Below, in pieces: positions 15,691 through 22,836 of a stretch of DNA of 35,776 bases. Made by a program: the position numbers and the translations under genes. The notes below the pieces were generated by a model. The model searched no databases, was not told the origin of the DNA, and saw only the letters and a program-made list of their open reading frames with translations. The stretch spans positions 1 to 35,776 of the forward strand of contig WTGN01000072.1 in NCBI GenBank assembly GCA_011523545.1, in the 5' to 3' direction. The DNA is from Chloroflexota bacterium. Its GTDB lineage: Bacteria; Chloroflexota; Anaerolineae; Aggregatilineales; Phototrophicaceae. Position 1 is the first letter of the stretch. The number at the start of each line of letters is the position of its first letter.

Positions 15691-16787
15691 CCCCTATACA
15701 AGCGCGCAATCTTCCCGCGCAGCGCAGTCGCCTCCCGCAGGTCGGTGCTGTCGCTGAAGAGATCGACGCTTCCGATCAAGGCGCCTTCGCTGATCATCTT
15801 CACTTCAGGATCGTCGATTTCCGCCAGCAGGCTTTCCGTATAACGCCAGCCGCTGCTGACCAGGAAGCCGCGCTCATGAAATTCCTGCAGAGCCGGCTCT
15901 ACGGGCGCGCCTATCCCGCTCGCGTTATGCATGGAATTGAGCGTTTCGTAGGCGGCGCAGAGCTGCCGTTCACGTTCGCGCCAGGTCGCGCCAGTCTGGA
16001 CGGCGCGCAAGATTGGCGCCAGCTCGGCGGCGCATGGGAGCGCGGCAAAGGCGCTGCCCAGCCACTTTGGATACGGCGCGTAGCGTCTTTCGTACAAGAA
16101 ACAGAGCAGCATGATAGAACGCGTCAGACGAGCGGCAATCAGCGCCGAGCCCAATTCGTCGCCGACGGCGCCCGCGCGCGGCGCCAGATGCTCATCCTGC
16201 CCGATACGGCTCCAGCCGCAGGCCAGCAGATAGAGCCAGACGTCGCGCGGGTAATAGCGAAAACGGTCGCGGAGCGTCTCAAGCCCAAGTTCATCGTGGA
16301 AGACGTCGCCGCCAGTGAAGCTCAGCAGTTTCTGTTGCGGTAGGCTCAGCCAATCAGCTGCGGTCAGCGCTTGATCAGCCGCGACGCCCAGATAGCGCCG
16401 CAGGTAAGCATCGAGCGTTAGAATCTCAACACGATGATTGACCGGCCCGGCGCTGATCGCCTGCATGAGCTGCGTGCCTTGGTCGCCAGCGCCAACTTTG
16501 GGCGCGCTGAAATTCGTCGAGTAGCCCATGAAGCGATAGGGCAATTCCGCCGCCAGCGCATCATGCAGCCGGCGGGCCGTGACGGCCTGATCGGCAGGCG
16601 CGACGAATAGCATGACGCGCGGGCCCCAATGATGATCGGTGGAGACGGCATCATCATAGCCCAAGACCTCCGAGCCGCTGCCAATCAGAGCGGCGCTGTA
16701 ACGCAAGCTCGGAAAATGCCGCAAGACGATCGGCCGCACCGCGTCCCCGAAAAAGGCGCGCGCCAGGTCCAGACCTTTCACTGTCAT
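15687..16787 (-). CDS. DUF4037 domain protein (nucleotidyltransferase-like)
   Basis: A 366-aa cytosolic protein resembling the DUF4037 family. The N-terminal region carries GSGSEVLGYDD (residues 36-46) followed by STDHHWGPR (49-57), a Gly-Ser plus acidic pattern reminiscent of nucleotidyltransferase folds. The C-terminal half is helical with DVWLYLLACGWSRIGQDEHL and corresponds to the DUF4037 region proper. No reaction is established. ATG 16787 begins the conserved part; upstream in-frame Met codons at 16823 and 16850 would add poorly conserved residues and approach the divergent aroF promoter region. Confidence 0.8.
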   Translation of the reverse strand: MTVKGLDLARAFFGDAVRPIVLRHFPSLRYSAALIGSGSEVLGYDDAVSTDHHWGPRVMLFVAPADQAVTARRLHDALAAELPYRFMGYSTNFSAPKVGAGDQGTQLMQAISAGPVNHRVEILTLDAYLRRYLGVAADQALTAADWLSLPQQKLLSFTGGDVFHDELGLETLRDRFRYYPRDVWLYLLACGWSRIGQDEHLAPRAGAVGDELGSALIAARLTRSIMLLCFLYERRYAPYPKWLGSAFAALPCAAELAPILRAVQTGATWRERERQLCAAYETLNSMHNASGIGAPVEPALQEFHERGFLVSSGWRYTESLLAEIDDPEVKMISEGALIGSVDLFSDSTDLREATALRGKIARLYRG

Positions 16788-16870
16788 GAGCGATTTCCGC
16801 CCCCTTGCGTCAACCAAGCGCATTGCCAGGCCGCCAGAAAATCTGACCATGCCTTTTTGACGGACATGTG

Positions 16871-16876
16871 TATAAT
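16871..16876 (+). promoter_or_regulatory. Candidate -10 box upstream of CM-DAHP synthase
   Basis: A perfect TATAAT at 16871-16876 lies about 50 bp before the coding start, between divergent genes. No good -35 was found at 16-18 bp, and the TTGACG at 16857 is only 8 bp away, so this is tentative. Confidence 0.35.
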
Positions 16877-16920
16877 ACATCGCACTTGGAATATTGCAGC
16901 AATGCGGGAGTATGAGAGCC

Positions 16921-18000
16921 GTGTCGGAAACAAATCGCCTCAAGGACTTGCGGGATCAGATTGACCCGATCAATCTGCAGATCCTGGACTTGCTCAATCA
17001 ACGCGCCGAGATCGCGCTTGAGATCGGCAAGGTGCAGCAGGAGATGGGCACGCGATTTTATGACCCGCAGCGCGAAGCGGAAATGCTGACCGCGCTGCAA
17101 CTCGCCAACGAGGGCCCCTTCAGCAACGAAACAATCTCTAAACTCTTCAACGAAATCTTCCGCGCCACCCTTCATTTGGAGGAGCAGGACGCGCAAGACA
17201 AAATCCTCGTCCAGCGGAAGGACCCGGATCAGCACACGATCATCGAATTCGACAACGGCCTGCAGCTGGGCAACGAGACCTTCGAGCTCATCGCCGGTCC
17301 CTGCGCCGTCGAGAGTTACGAGCAGATGGACGCGGTGGGCGCTGTCTTGGCCGAGCGCGGCGTGAAGATGATCCGCGGCATGGGTTACAAGCCGCGCACC
17401 TCACCCTACGACTTCCAGGGCATGGGTGAAGAGGGCTTAGATATCGCCCGGCAAGTCGCTGACAAATACGGCCTGGTCGTCATCAGCGAGGTACTCGATC
17501 TGTCGCTGATTCCTATGATGGACGAATATGTGGACGCCTTCTGGGTAGGCGCGCGCAATATGCAGAACAGCTTCTTGCTGCGGGCTCTGGGCAGCCAGAA
17601 GAAACCGGTGCTGCTCAAGCGCAGCTTCGGCGCGACCTTGAAGGAGTACATTTACGCCGCCGAATACATCATGGCCAGCGGCAACCAGCAAGTCATCTTG
17701 ATGGAGCGCGGCATCCGCACCTTCAGCGAATGGACGCGCAACACGCTGGATATCAGCGCGGTGCCCCTGCTCAAGCAAGAGACGCATCTTCCGGTCATCG
17801 TGGATATCTCGCATTCGGCCGGCCGGCGCGATATCGCCAGTCCGCTTGGGCGCGTGGCGCGGGTCAGCGGCGCCGACGGGCTGATGGTCGAGGTGCACCC
17901 CAACCCCGATGTCGCCATGTCCGACGCCAAACAGCAGTTGAATCTCAATCAATTCAATCAGTTGATGGACGAGATTGAATCTATCGGCGAGCGTTATTAG
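16921..18000 (+). CDS. aroF: Bifunctional chorismate mutase / 3-deoxy-7-phosphoheptulonate synthase
   Basis: A protein of about 359 aa that commits erythrose-4-phosphate and PEP to the shikimate pathway. Residues 5-90 are an AroQ-type chorismate mutase domain (LRDQIDPINLQILDLLNQRA ... RFYDPQRE). The rest is a type I-beta DAHP synthase of the KDO8P-synthase-like group: LIAGPCAVES, GARNMQNSFLLRALG, KRSFGATLKEY, ILMERGIRTF, DISHSAGRRD and VEVHPNPDVA. The N-terminal mutase domain in Bacillus-type enzymes confers feedback inhibition by chorismate/prephenate, likely here too. Start choice: GGGAG at 16906-16910 fits GTG 16921 (10 nt) better than ATG 16912 (1 nt); a TTG at 16894 is also in frame. The symbol is family-level; aroA/aroG are used in other species. 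Confidence 0.93.
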   Translation: MSETNRLKDLRDQIDPINLQILDLLNQRAEIALEIGKVQQEMGTRFYDPQREAEMLTALQLANEGPFSNETISKLFNEIFRATLHLEEQDAQDKILVQRKDPDQHTIIEFDNGLQLGNETFELIAGPCAVESYEQMDAVGAVLAERGVKMIRGMGYKPRTSPYDFQGMGEEGLDIARQVADKYGLVVISEVLDLSLIPMMDEYVDAFWVGARNMQNSFLLRALGSQKKPVLLKRSFGATLKEYIYAAEYIMASGNQQVILMERGIRTFSEWTRNTLDISAVPLLKQETHLPVIVDISHSAGRRDIASPLGRVARVSGADGLMVEVHPNPDVAMSDAKQQLNLNQFNQLMDEIESIGERY

Positions 18001-18022
18001 CTGCCGGTTTAACTGCGTCAAC

Positions 18023-18086
18023 CCCATCCCCCAGCCCCTTCCCGAAGGTCTATGTCTACGTGACCCAATGAATTAGGGAAGGGGAG
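18023..18086. repeat. CCCCATCCCC / CCCCTTCCC inverted repeat
   Basis: CCCCTTCCC (18035-18043) and GGGAAGGGG (18076-18084) form perfect 9-bp arms separated by 32 nt, preceded by CCCCATCCCCCA. The same motif string occurs, inverted, around 5123-5158 and begins again at the right end of the window. It occupies the gap between aroF and the glycosyltransferase gene. Confidence 0.6.
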
Positions 18087-18187
18087 CGCTAGACCGCGAA
18101 ACGGTACAATCTGCATGGGCGTTTGACCGACCTGTGAGGCGCAATAACTGGCAGCGCGCATCTGGCCGCCAATGGATCTGGACAGAC

Positions 18188-19570
18188 ATGCTTGCCCGCG
18201 TCAACAAGCGCAAACTGACGATCGTGCTGCTCATCGCCGTCGCCGCGCGCATTGCCGCGCTCGTCATCTTCCAGCCGCATTTCGCCTTCAGCGAGCCGGG
18301 CGGCGTGATTCACGGCTCGGTCGCCTACGACGAGTACGCGCTCAACTTGCTGGCGACGGGCGTCTACGGGCGCGAAGCCGGCCTGCCAGACGCCGGTCTG
18401 CCGCCGCTCTACGGTTACGCGCTGGCCCTGGTTTACGGCGTCTTCGGGCGGCATTACCTGGCGGTCGCCGCGCTGCATATCATCTTCGACGCGTTCTCGA
18501 TAGCGCTGCTCTACGACATCTGCCGGCGGCTCTCGCCGCGCCCGGGCCAACATGGCGATTGGATCGGCGCTTTGGCTGGACTGCTCTTCGCGCTCTATCC
18601 CTATCTGATCTTCCAGAATCTGACGCTGAACGACACGGCGCTTTGGATTCTGCTGCTGCATCTTTTTCTCTGGCTGCTGATCCGCCTGCGTGAACAGGGG
18701 GCCATCGACCGCATGACACTTGCTTTCGCCGTCGCCGCTGGCGTCGTGCTGGGCATCTCGGTTTTGGCGCGGGCGCTGCTGCCGCCGCTGGCGTTGATGG
18801 CGGCGCTCTGGTTTCGGCTGACGCTCAGTTGGCGCCAGACGATACTGCGTCTGCTGCCCGTCGCGCTGGCGAGCCTGCTCGTTCCCCTGCCCTGGATCAT
18901 GCGCGCCTACGACATTTATGACGGCTTCGTGCCAATCGCGCTGAACAGCGGCGAGAATATCTACCAGGGCAACAATCCATACGCGGCCGCTGTCTTCCGC
19001 GCCGGTTACGATGTGCAATGGCTGACGCCGCCTGTCGATGCGCCGCCCAAGGCCGAGCCGCTGCGCCGCAACGCCGCTCTGGCCGAGGCCGGCTGGCGCT
19101 ACCTGCGCGAGAATCCAGCCAATGCCCTTGAGCTGATGCTTGTGAAGCTGATGGTTTATTGGAATCCGCAAGTCACGCCGCTGAAGAATCTGCGCCAGGG
19201 TGAAAAGCTCGGCATTGATGAGAGCGGCGATGTACTGATTATCACCGGCGAAGGCTCGCACGTGGGCGTGACCGCCGCCAACGCCGCTTACCAGGAAGAG
19301 GGGCTCTTCAACATCGTCGGGCGCCGCCTGCACCTCGTCTACTTCGGCGCATTGTGGCTGTTGGCGATCGCGGGCGCCTGGCTGAGCCGGCGCGACTGGC
19401 GGATATTAAGCCTGCTGATTTTCGTGCAGATTAGTCAAACAGCGATGTATCTGCTCTTTCATCCCTCAACGCGCTACCGTTCGCCGACCGATCCGCTGCT
19501 CTTTGTATTTTCGGCGGTCGCGGTTCTGTGGGTTCTGCGCTGGTGGCGGCGCATCATCTTAGCGCGCTGA
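18188..19570 (+). CDS. Membrane glycosyltransferase, GT39/ArnT-like (GT-C fold)
   Basis: A 460-aa integral membrane protein with about ten TM helices. The first loop after TM1 carries an acidic pair, Asp48-Glu49 in VAYDEYALNLL, in the position of the catalytic aspartate of GT-C enzymes that use polyprenyl-phosphate sugars. PPLYGYALALVYGVFG and the following short helices fit the dolichyl-phosphate-mannose transferase/ArnT-like superfamily. A soluble stretch (about residues 255-345, including NSGENIYQGNNPYAA) lies between the helix groups. The likely role is glycosylation of an envelope lipid or protein on the outer face; the acceptor is unknown. ATG 18188 puts a positively charged N-terminus before TM1; an upstream GTG at 18134 is possible but adds an unconserved tail. 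Confidence 0.85.
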   Translation: MLARVNKRKLTIVLLIAVAARIAALVIFQPHFAFSEPGGVIHGSVAYDEYALNLLATGVYGREAGLPDAGLPPLYGYALALVYGVFGRHYLAVAALHIIFDAFSIALLYDICRRLSPRPGQHGDWIGALAGLLFALYPYLIFQNLTLNDTALWILLLHLFLWLLIRLREQGAIDRMTLAFAVAAGVVLGISVLARALLPPLALMAALWFRLTLSWRQTILRLLPVALASLLVPLPWIMRAYDIYDGFVPIALNSGENIYQGNNPYAAAVFRAGYDVQWLTPPVDAPPKAEPLRRNAALAEAGWRYLRENPANALELMLVKLMVYWNPQVTPLKNLRQGEKLGIDESGDVLIITGEGSHVGVTAANAAYQEEGLFNIVGRRLHLVYFGALWLLAIAGAWLSRRDWRILSLLIFVQISQTAMYLLFHPSTRYRSPTDPLLFVFSAVAVLWVLRWWRRIILAR

Positions 19571-19730
19571 GACAGGTTCAGCCGCTTCCGCTAACGGTCA
19601 GCGACAAGCTACGTATACCCTACGAATCTGTCTTCTTAGGTAAATAAAGTTGCATATTGCTGGCGAGTAAATAGAATATGCTTGATCGAAGGCGCAATCG
19701 AGCCCGGCAATTGGGATTAGGGCGTGTTCT

Positions 19731-19749
19731 ATGGTATCGTCATTCGTCT
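19731..19749 (+). promoter_or_regulatory. Upstream element shared by both Cys-repeat genes, copy 1
   Basis: ATGGTATCGTCATTCGTCT matches the element at 21076-21094 in 17 of 19 positions. It includes TATCGT (19735-19740), usable as a -10, with TTGGGA (19711-19716) 18 bp upstream. It lies 31 bp before ATG 19780. Confidence 0.5.
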
Positions 19750-19779
19750 ACCACGCTATTAGCTAGAAGGAGTAATATC

Positions 19780-20748
19780 ATGAAGCCTTTCCTCGTTATC
19801 TTGGCGGCGTTGATGCTGGCGCTGCCAAGTTTCGCTCAATCAGGCGTTGACAACTGTTGCCAGGTCGGCCGCGCCTGTCATTCAGACGCCGACTGGATCC
19901 AGGGCTGGCACGACTACCAAGCTGGGCAATGCGCCGCGCCGGCGCCCGCTCCCGCCGCTGCCGGCGTGGACAATTGCTGCCAGGTTGGCCGCGCCTGCGC
20001 CACGGACGCCGATTGGATCCAAGGCTGGCATGACTTCCAGGCCGGTCAATGCCCCGTATCCTCCACACCGGCTGTTTCTTCGCCGGCCCCTGCCGCAGCA
20101 GGCGCAGACAACTGCTGCCAGGTCGGCCGCGCCTGCCATTCGGACGCCGATTGGGTCCAGGGCTGGCATGACTTCCAAGCGGGTCAATGCCCCGTATCTT
20201 CACCGGCTGGTGCTTCACCGGCGCCATCACAACCGGCTGCGTCCCAACCCGCGCCCGCTACCGGCGCAATCGACAACTGCTGCCAGGCTGGCCGCGCCTG
20301 CCAATCGGAAGCTGATTGGGTCCGGGGCTGGCAGGACTACCAAGCGGGTCAATGCGCTGCCCCGGCGGTGTCGTCACCGGCGCCCGCCCCAGCGACGCAG
20401 AACAGCTACCACTTCAGCGGGCAGAATCGCGTCAGAATCGGCCCCTTCACGCTGACCCGCGGCAAGTGGGAATTCAATCCCAACCTTGGGCGCAACGCCG
20501 ACAGCTTCATGTACGAGTCTGACAGCGCCGGCAACATTCTTTCCGGCGGCCAATGCTTGACATTCCCGACCGATTTCCATTTCTACAGCGAGACAGGCTC
20601 CGGGCTGCGGCTGCGGGCGGAGCGGCACGAATTCGCCGTTCGCACGACCTGCCAGGTCCTGCTCTATCTCTACCCGGAGCTGACATTCGACGAAGTCAGG
20701 GGCCAGAGCTGGAGCGTCTCCCTGCGGAAGACGGACGGCAACATCTAA
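19780..20748 (+). CDS. Secreted protein with four 29-residue Cys repeats and a C-terminal beta-rich domain
   Basis: A 322-aa exported protein with no family name that I recognise. Residues 1-19 are a signal peptide (MKPFLVILAALMLALPSFA). Four near-identical 29-residue repeats occupy residues 23-51, 63-91, 109-137 and 164-192, separated by Ala/Pro/Ser-rich linkers of 11, 17 and 26 residues. Each repeat has four cysteines (NCC, C11, C29), two tryptophans (DW, GW) and ends AGQC. A C-terminal domain (about 210-322) with two further cysteines begins YHFSGQ and ends KTDGN. ATG 19780 has AAGGAG 7 nt upstream. The paralogue at 21121 has two repeats and the same domain. Binding or structural function at the cell surface is inferred only from architecture; there is no catalytic motif. 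Confidence 0.88.
   Translation: MKPFLVILAALMLALPSFAQSGVDNCCQVGRACHSDADWIQGWHDYQAGQCAAPAPAPAAAGVDNCCQVGRACATDADWIQGWHDFQAGQCPVSSTPAVSSPAPAAAGADNCCQVGRACHSDADWVQGWHDFQAGQCPVSSPAGASPAPSQPAASQPAPATGAIDNCCQAGRACQSEADWVRGWQDYQAGQCAAPAVSSPAPAPATQNSYHFSGQNRVRIGPFTLTRGKWEFNPNLGRNADSFMYESDSAGNILSGGQCLTFPTDFHFYSETGSGLRLRAERHEFAVRTTCQVLLYLYPELTFDEVRGQSWSVSLRKTDGNI
19846..20355 (+). repeat. Four in-gene copies of the 87-bp Cys-repeat unit
   Basis: Units lie at 19846-19932, 19966-20052, 20104-20190 and 20269-20355, with linkers of 33, 51 and 78 bp. The nucleotide sequences are still closely similar, for example around GACAACTG(C/T)TGCCAGG, so amplification or homogenisation is recent relative to the paralogue. 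Confidence 0.9.
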
Positions 20749-20774
20749 TCCGGCAGTACAGCACAAGCAGATCG

Positions 20775-20811
20775 CGGGCGGGTCCGATGACTCGCCCGTT
20801 TTCTTTTTTTC
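20775..20811 (+). terminator. Intrinsic terminator of the first Cys-repeat gene (hairpin copy 4)
   Basis: CGGGCGGGTC (20775-20784) pairs with GACTCGCCCG (20789-20798), with one G-T pair and a CGAT loop, followed by TTTTCTTTTTTT. It lies 26 bp after the stop codon. Confidence 0.9.
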
Positions 20812-20812
20812 T

Positions 20813-21075
20813 ACTGTCAGTCGGCCGCTATGTGCGTTTTCCGCACTGACGGTTGCATAGGTAATTGGCAGGTGGAAGGAATGGCGACCCCGCCAATTTA
20901 ACGCGAGTCTCGCCGAACTACTTCCGCCTCGATCGGGCTAAGAGTTCATTCCGCGCTCAAAGTTTTTCTCCACAGCGCAAAAAGAACACGAATTGCAACA
21001 CTTCATAATCTTTTATATTACACAAAGTCGAATTGCCCATAAGTAAGCTGGATGAATTTGACATCCGATTATTGT
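20813..21075. other. Intergenic stretch between the two Cys-repeat genes
   Basis: No coding potential or clear repeat was found here. It is AT-richer toward the 3' end (about 20990-21075) and contains TTGACA at 21058-21063, a candidate -35 for the next gene. Confidence 0.5.
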
Positions 21076-21094
21076 ATGTTATCGTCACTCGTCT
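21058..21094 (+). promoter_or_regulatory. Promoter and shared upstream element of the second Cys-repeat gene
   Basis: Perfect TTGACA (21058-21063), 16-bp spacer, TATCGT (21080-21085). The 19 bp at 21076-21094 match 19731-19749 in 17 positions, indicating that the promoter region was duplicated with the gene. Confidence 0.55.
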
Positions 21095-21120
21095 CTTAGT
21101 CCAAAGGGGGAGCAACAGAA

Positions 21121-21798
21121 ATGAAGGTTTTGCTTGTACTATTAGTAAGTTTTATGCCTTTGTTGCCAAGTTTGGCCCATTCCAATGTCGACAACTGCTG
21201 TCAGATTGGCCGCACCTGCGCCACCGACGAAGACTGGACCAAGGGCTGGCATGACTACGCGGCCGGTCAGTGCCCGATTACCGCGAACATTGTCGACAAC
21301 TGCTGCGAGGTCGGCCGCGCCTGCGCCACTGAGGCAGACTGGGAAAAGGGCTGGTATGACTTCTGGGCCGATCAATGTAATGTATCCACCGGTGTTGTCG
21401 GCGTATCAAGCGCGAGCGAGCGCGTCACGCCACTTGTCCGCGACGCCTACACGTTCGTCGGCCAGGGCAAGGATGTATCAAAAATCTTCCCGTTGACGCC
21501 TGGCAAGTGGAGTTTCAGCACCGTCGTCGAGAATGGCTACACGCTCCTTTTCGCTGTAGACCGAAATACCAATCGATATGACCCATCGCGCCAGTGCCTG
21601 GCTTGGCCATACTGGTATGTCCATCTAGGGGACGGCGCCTGGTCCTATCGATTGCGTCTTCCAAATAGCCGGAAACTTGACTTGATCGTGCGCTCTCGTT
21701 GTGATGTCGCCCTCAGTTTCTTCCACCATGCTTCGGTCGATGAAACTAGGGACCGGACCTACAAAGTCTTCCTTACAAAGGTTGACGGCAACTACTAG
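21121..21798 (+). CDS. Secreted protein with two 29-residue Cys repeats, paralogue of 19780-20748
   Basis: A 225-aa exported protein. Residues 1-19 are a signal peptide; repeats occupy residues 23-51 and 58-86, separated by only six residues (PITANI) instead of the long Ala/Pro linkers of its paralogue. All four repeat cysteines and both tryptophans are kept. The C-terminal domain (about 107-225) shares with the paralogue FPLTPGKW/FTLTRGKW, a QCL motif, RLR, a second Cys in R(S/T)(R/T)C, the DE-R pair and the ending KVDGN. A purine-rich GGGGGAG lies 8-9 nt before ATG 21121. Its own promoter and terminator make it an independent unit. Function unknown; probably the same ligand class or surface role as the neighbour. 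Confidence 0.86.
   Translation: MKVLLVLLVSFMPLLPSLAHSNVDNCCQIGRTCATDEDWTKGWHDYAAGQCPITANIVDNCCEVGRACATEADWEKGWYDFWADQCNVSTGVVGVSSASERVTPLVRDAYTFVGQGKDVSKIFPLTPGKWSFSTVVENGYTLLFAVDRNTNRYDPSRQCLAWPYWYVHLGDGAWSYRLRLPNSRKLDLIVRSRCDVALSFFHHASVDETRDRTYKVFLTKVDGNY
21187..21378 (+). repeat. Two in-gene copies of the Cys-repeat unit
   Basis: Units lie at 21187-21273 and 21292-21378. They are more diverged from each other than the four units in the upstream gene, but retain the invariant D-N-C-C, G-R, C, D-W, G-W, D, A, Q-C positions. Confidence 0.88.
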
Positions 21799-21823
21799 TT
21801 CGCTTGCAGCGAACAGGACGATC

Positions 21824-21860
21824 GCGGGCGGGTCAGCGGATTCGCCCGCTTTCTTTTTTC
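21824..21860 (+). terminator. Intrinsic terminator of the second Cys-repeat gene (hairpin copy 5)
   Basis: GCGGGCG (21824-21830) pairs with CGCCCGC (21843-21849), followed by TTTCTTTTTTC. The 5' arm and flank (ATCGCGGGCGGGTC) are identical to those of the terminator at 20771-20784. Confidence 0.88.
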
Positions 21861-21966
21861 GCGAGTTACGATCAGGCGCTGATTAAGTTTGCGGTGATAA
21901 TGAAGCTGGCGCGTGACATCATCTGCGTCTTGGTTTCGACACTTCTAAGACTGTGCTGAAAATGGA

Positions 21967-21995
21967 TTGCGCAAATAAAACTATTGTTCTATCAT
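21967..21995 (+). promoter_or_regulatory. Promoter candidate for the DUF5131 gene
   Basis: TTGCGC (21967-21972), 17-bp spacer, TATCAT (21990-21995). Start near 22002 gives a leader of about 34 nt with AAAGGA 5 nt before ATG 22036. Confidence 0.55.
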
Positions 21996-22035
21996 TACAT
22001 CCGAATGCTTGTTCGTTAGCTCCGAAAGGACAGCT

Positions 22036-22824
22036 ATGAATCGGCAGCATGCCCCCAAAGGCATCGAGTGGACGCGCATACGAAACCCCGATGGCACGGT
22101 GCGGCCCGGCTACACCTGGAATCCCACCGGCGGCTGCTTCCACGGCTGCACCTGGCAGATGCCGGACGGCTCGACCACCGAGTGCTATGCCAAGACGATC
22201 GCCGAACGCTTTACATCCGGCTATCCGAACGGCTTCGAGCATCACTATTGGCGGCCGCACAATCTTTCGGCGCCGCTAAAGGTCAAAGATCCGGCCGGCA
22301 TCTTCGTAGGCAGCATGGCTGATCTTTTCGGTCACTGGGTGCCGGAAGAACAGATTCGACAAGTTCTGAATGTGATGGAAGAAGCGAGCTGGCACACCTT
22401 TCAGACGTTGAGCAAATTCCCGATTCGGCTGCCGAACTTCGGTCGCTTTCCCGATAATGTCTGGGTGGGCGTGAGCCTGCCGGCCGGTCATCTCATGAGC
22501 GCGACGGGTGGCGCGCGGGCGTTGAAAGCCTATTTGAGACACATGCAAAAGATTGAGGCGGATGTGCGCTTCATGAGCATCGAGCCGCTTTGGTTTGATG
22601 TGGCGCCGGTCTTTGAGGCGTGGTTGGAGACGGAAGAGAAGCTGCCCTTCGAGTGGGCGATTATCGGCGCGGCGTCGAATGGGCGGAGTGTTTTTCAGCC
22701 TGAAACGAAATGGACGGCAGATTTGATAGAGCTATTGGATGAGGGTGACGTTCCGATTTTCTTTAAGGGGAATCTGGATAAGAATTACTGGAGAAATTGG
22801 CGGGAGGATTTTCCGGCGGCGTAG
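22036..22824 (+). CDS. DUF5131 family protein (phage Gp37/Gp68-like, three-Cys motif)
   Basis: A 262-aa protein of the DUF5131 family. The hallmark N-terminal IEWT ... TWNPTGGC is present, with three cysteines Cys34, Cys38 and Cys50 (GGCFHGC ... ECYAK) that resemble a metal or iron-sulfur site related to radical-SAM proteins. Further family landmarks are IFVGSMADLFG, HTFQTLSKFP, NVWVGVSL, FMSIEPLW and WAIIGAASNGR, and PIFFKGNL near the end. Its biochemical role is not established. ATG 22036 has AAAGGA upstream and its own promoter; an upstream in-frame start at 22009 lies too close to the predicted transcription start. It converges on a TcmP-like gene 12 bp away, the partner usually found beside this family. 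Its base composition matches the chromosome better than its partner's. Confidence 0.87.
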   Translation: MNRQHAPKGIEWTRIRNPDGTVRPGYTWNPTGGCFHGCTWQMPDGSTTECYAKTIAERFTSGYPNGFEHHYWRPHNLSAPLKVKDPAGIFVGSMADLFGHWVPEEQIRQVLNVMEEASWHTFQTLSKFPIRLPNFGRFPDNVWVGVSLPAGHLMSATGGARALKAYLRHMQKIEADVRFMSIEPLWFDVAPVFEAWLETEEKLPFEWAIIGAASNGRSVFQPETKWTADLIELLDEGDVPIFFKGNLDKNYWRNWREDFPAA

Positions 22825-22836
22825 TGGACCAGTTGC

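Noticed and set aside
16857..16876. TTGACG and TATAAT as a promoter pair
   Set aside because: The spacer is only 8 bp, far too short for a sigma-70-type promoter; only the -10 box is kept as a tentative site.
18172..18693. Arg/Ala-rich forward frame inside the glycosyltransferase gene
   Set aside because: The overlapping frame encodes a regular ten-helix membrane protein; this one has no hydrophobic pattern or domain.
19846..20355. Regularly spaced 87-bp units as a CRISPR or satellite
   Set aside because: They keep frame, encode a conserved Cys-repeat with variable linkers and lie inside a gene with signal peptide, SD and terminator.
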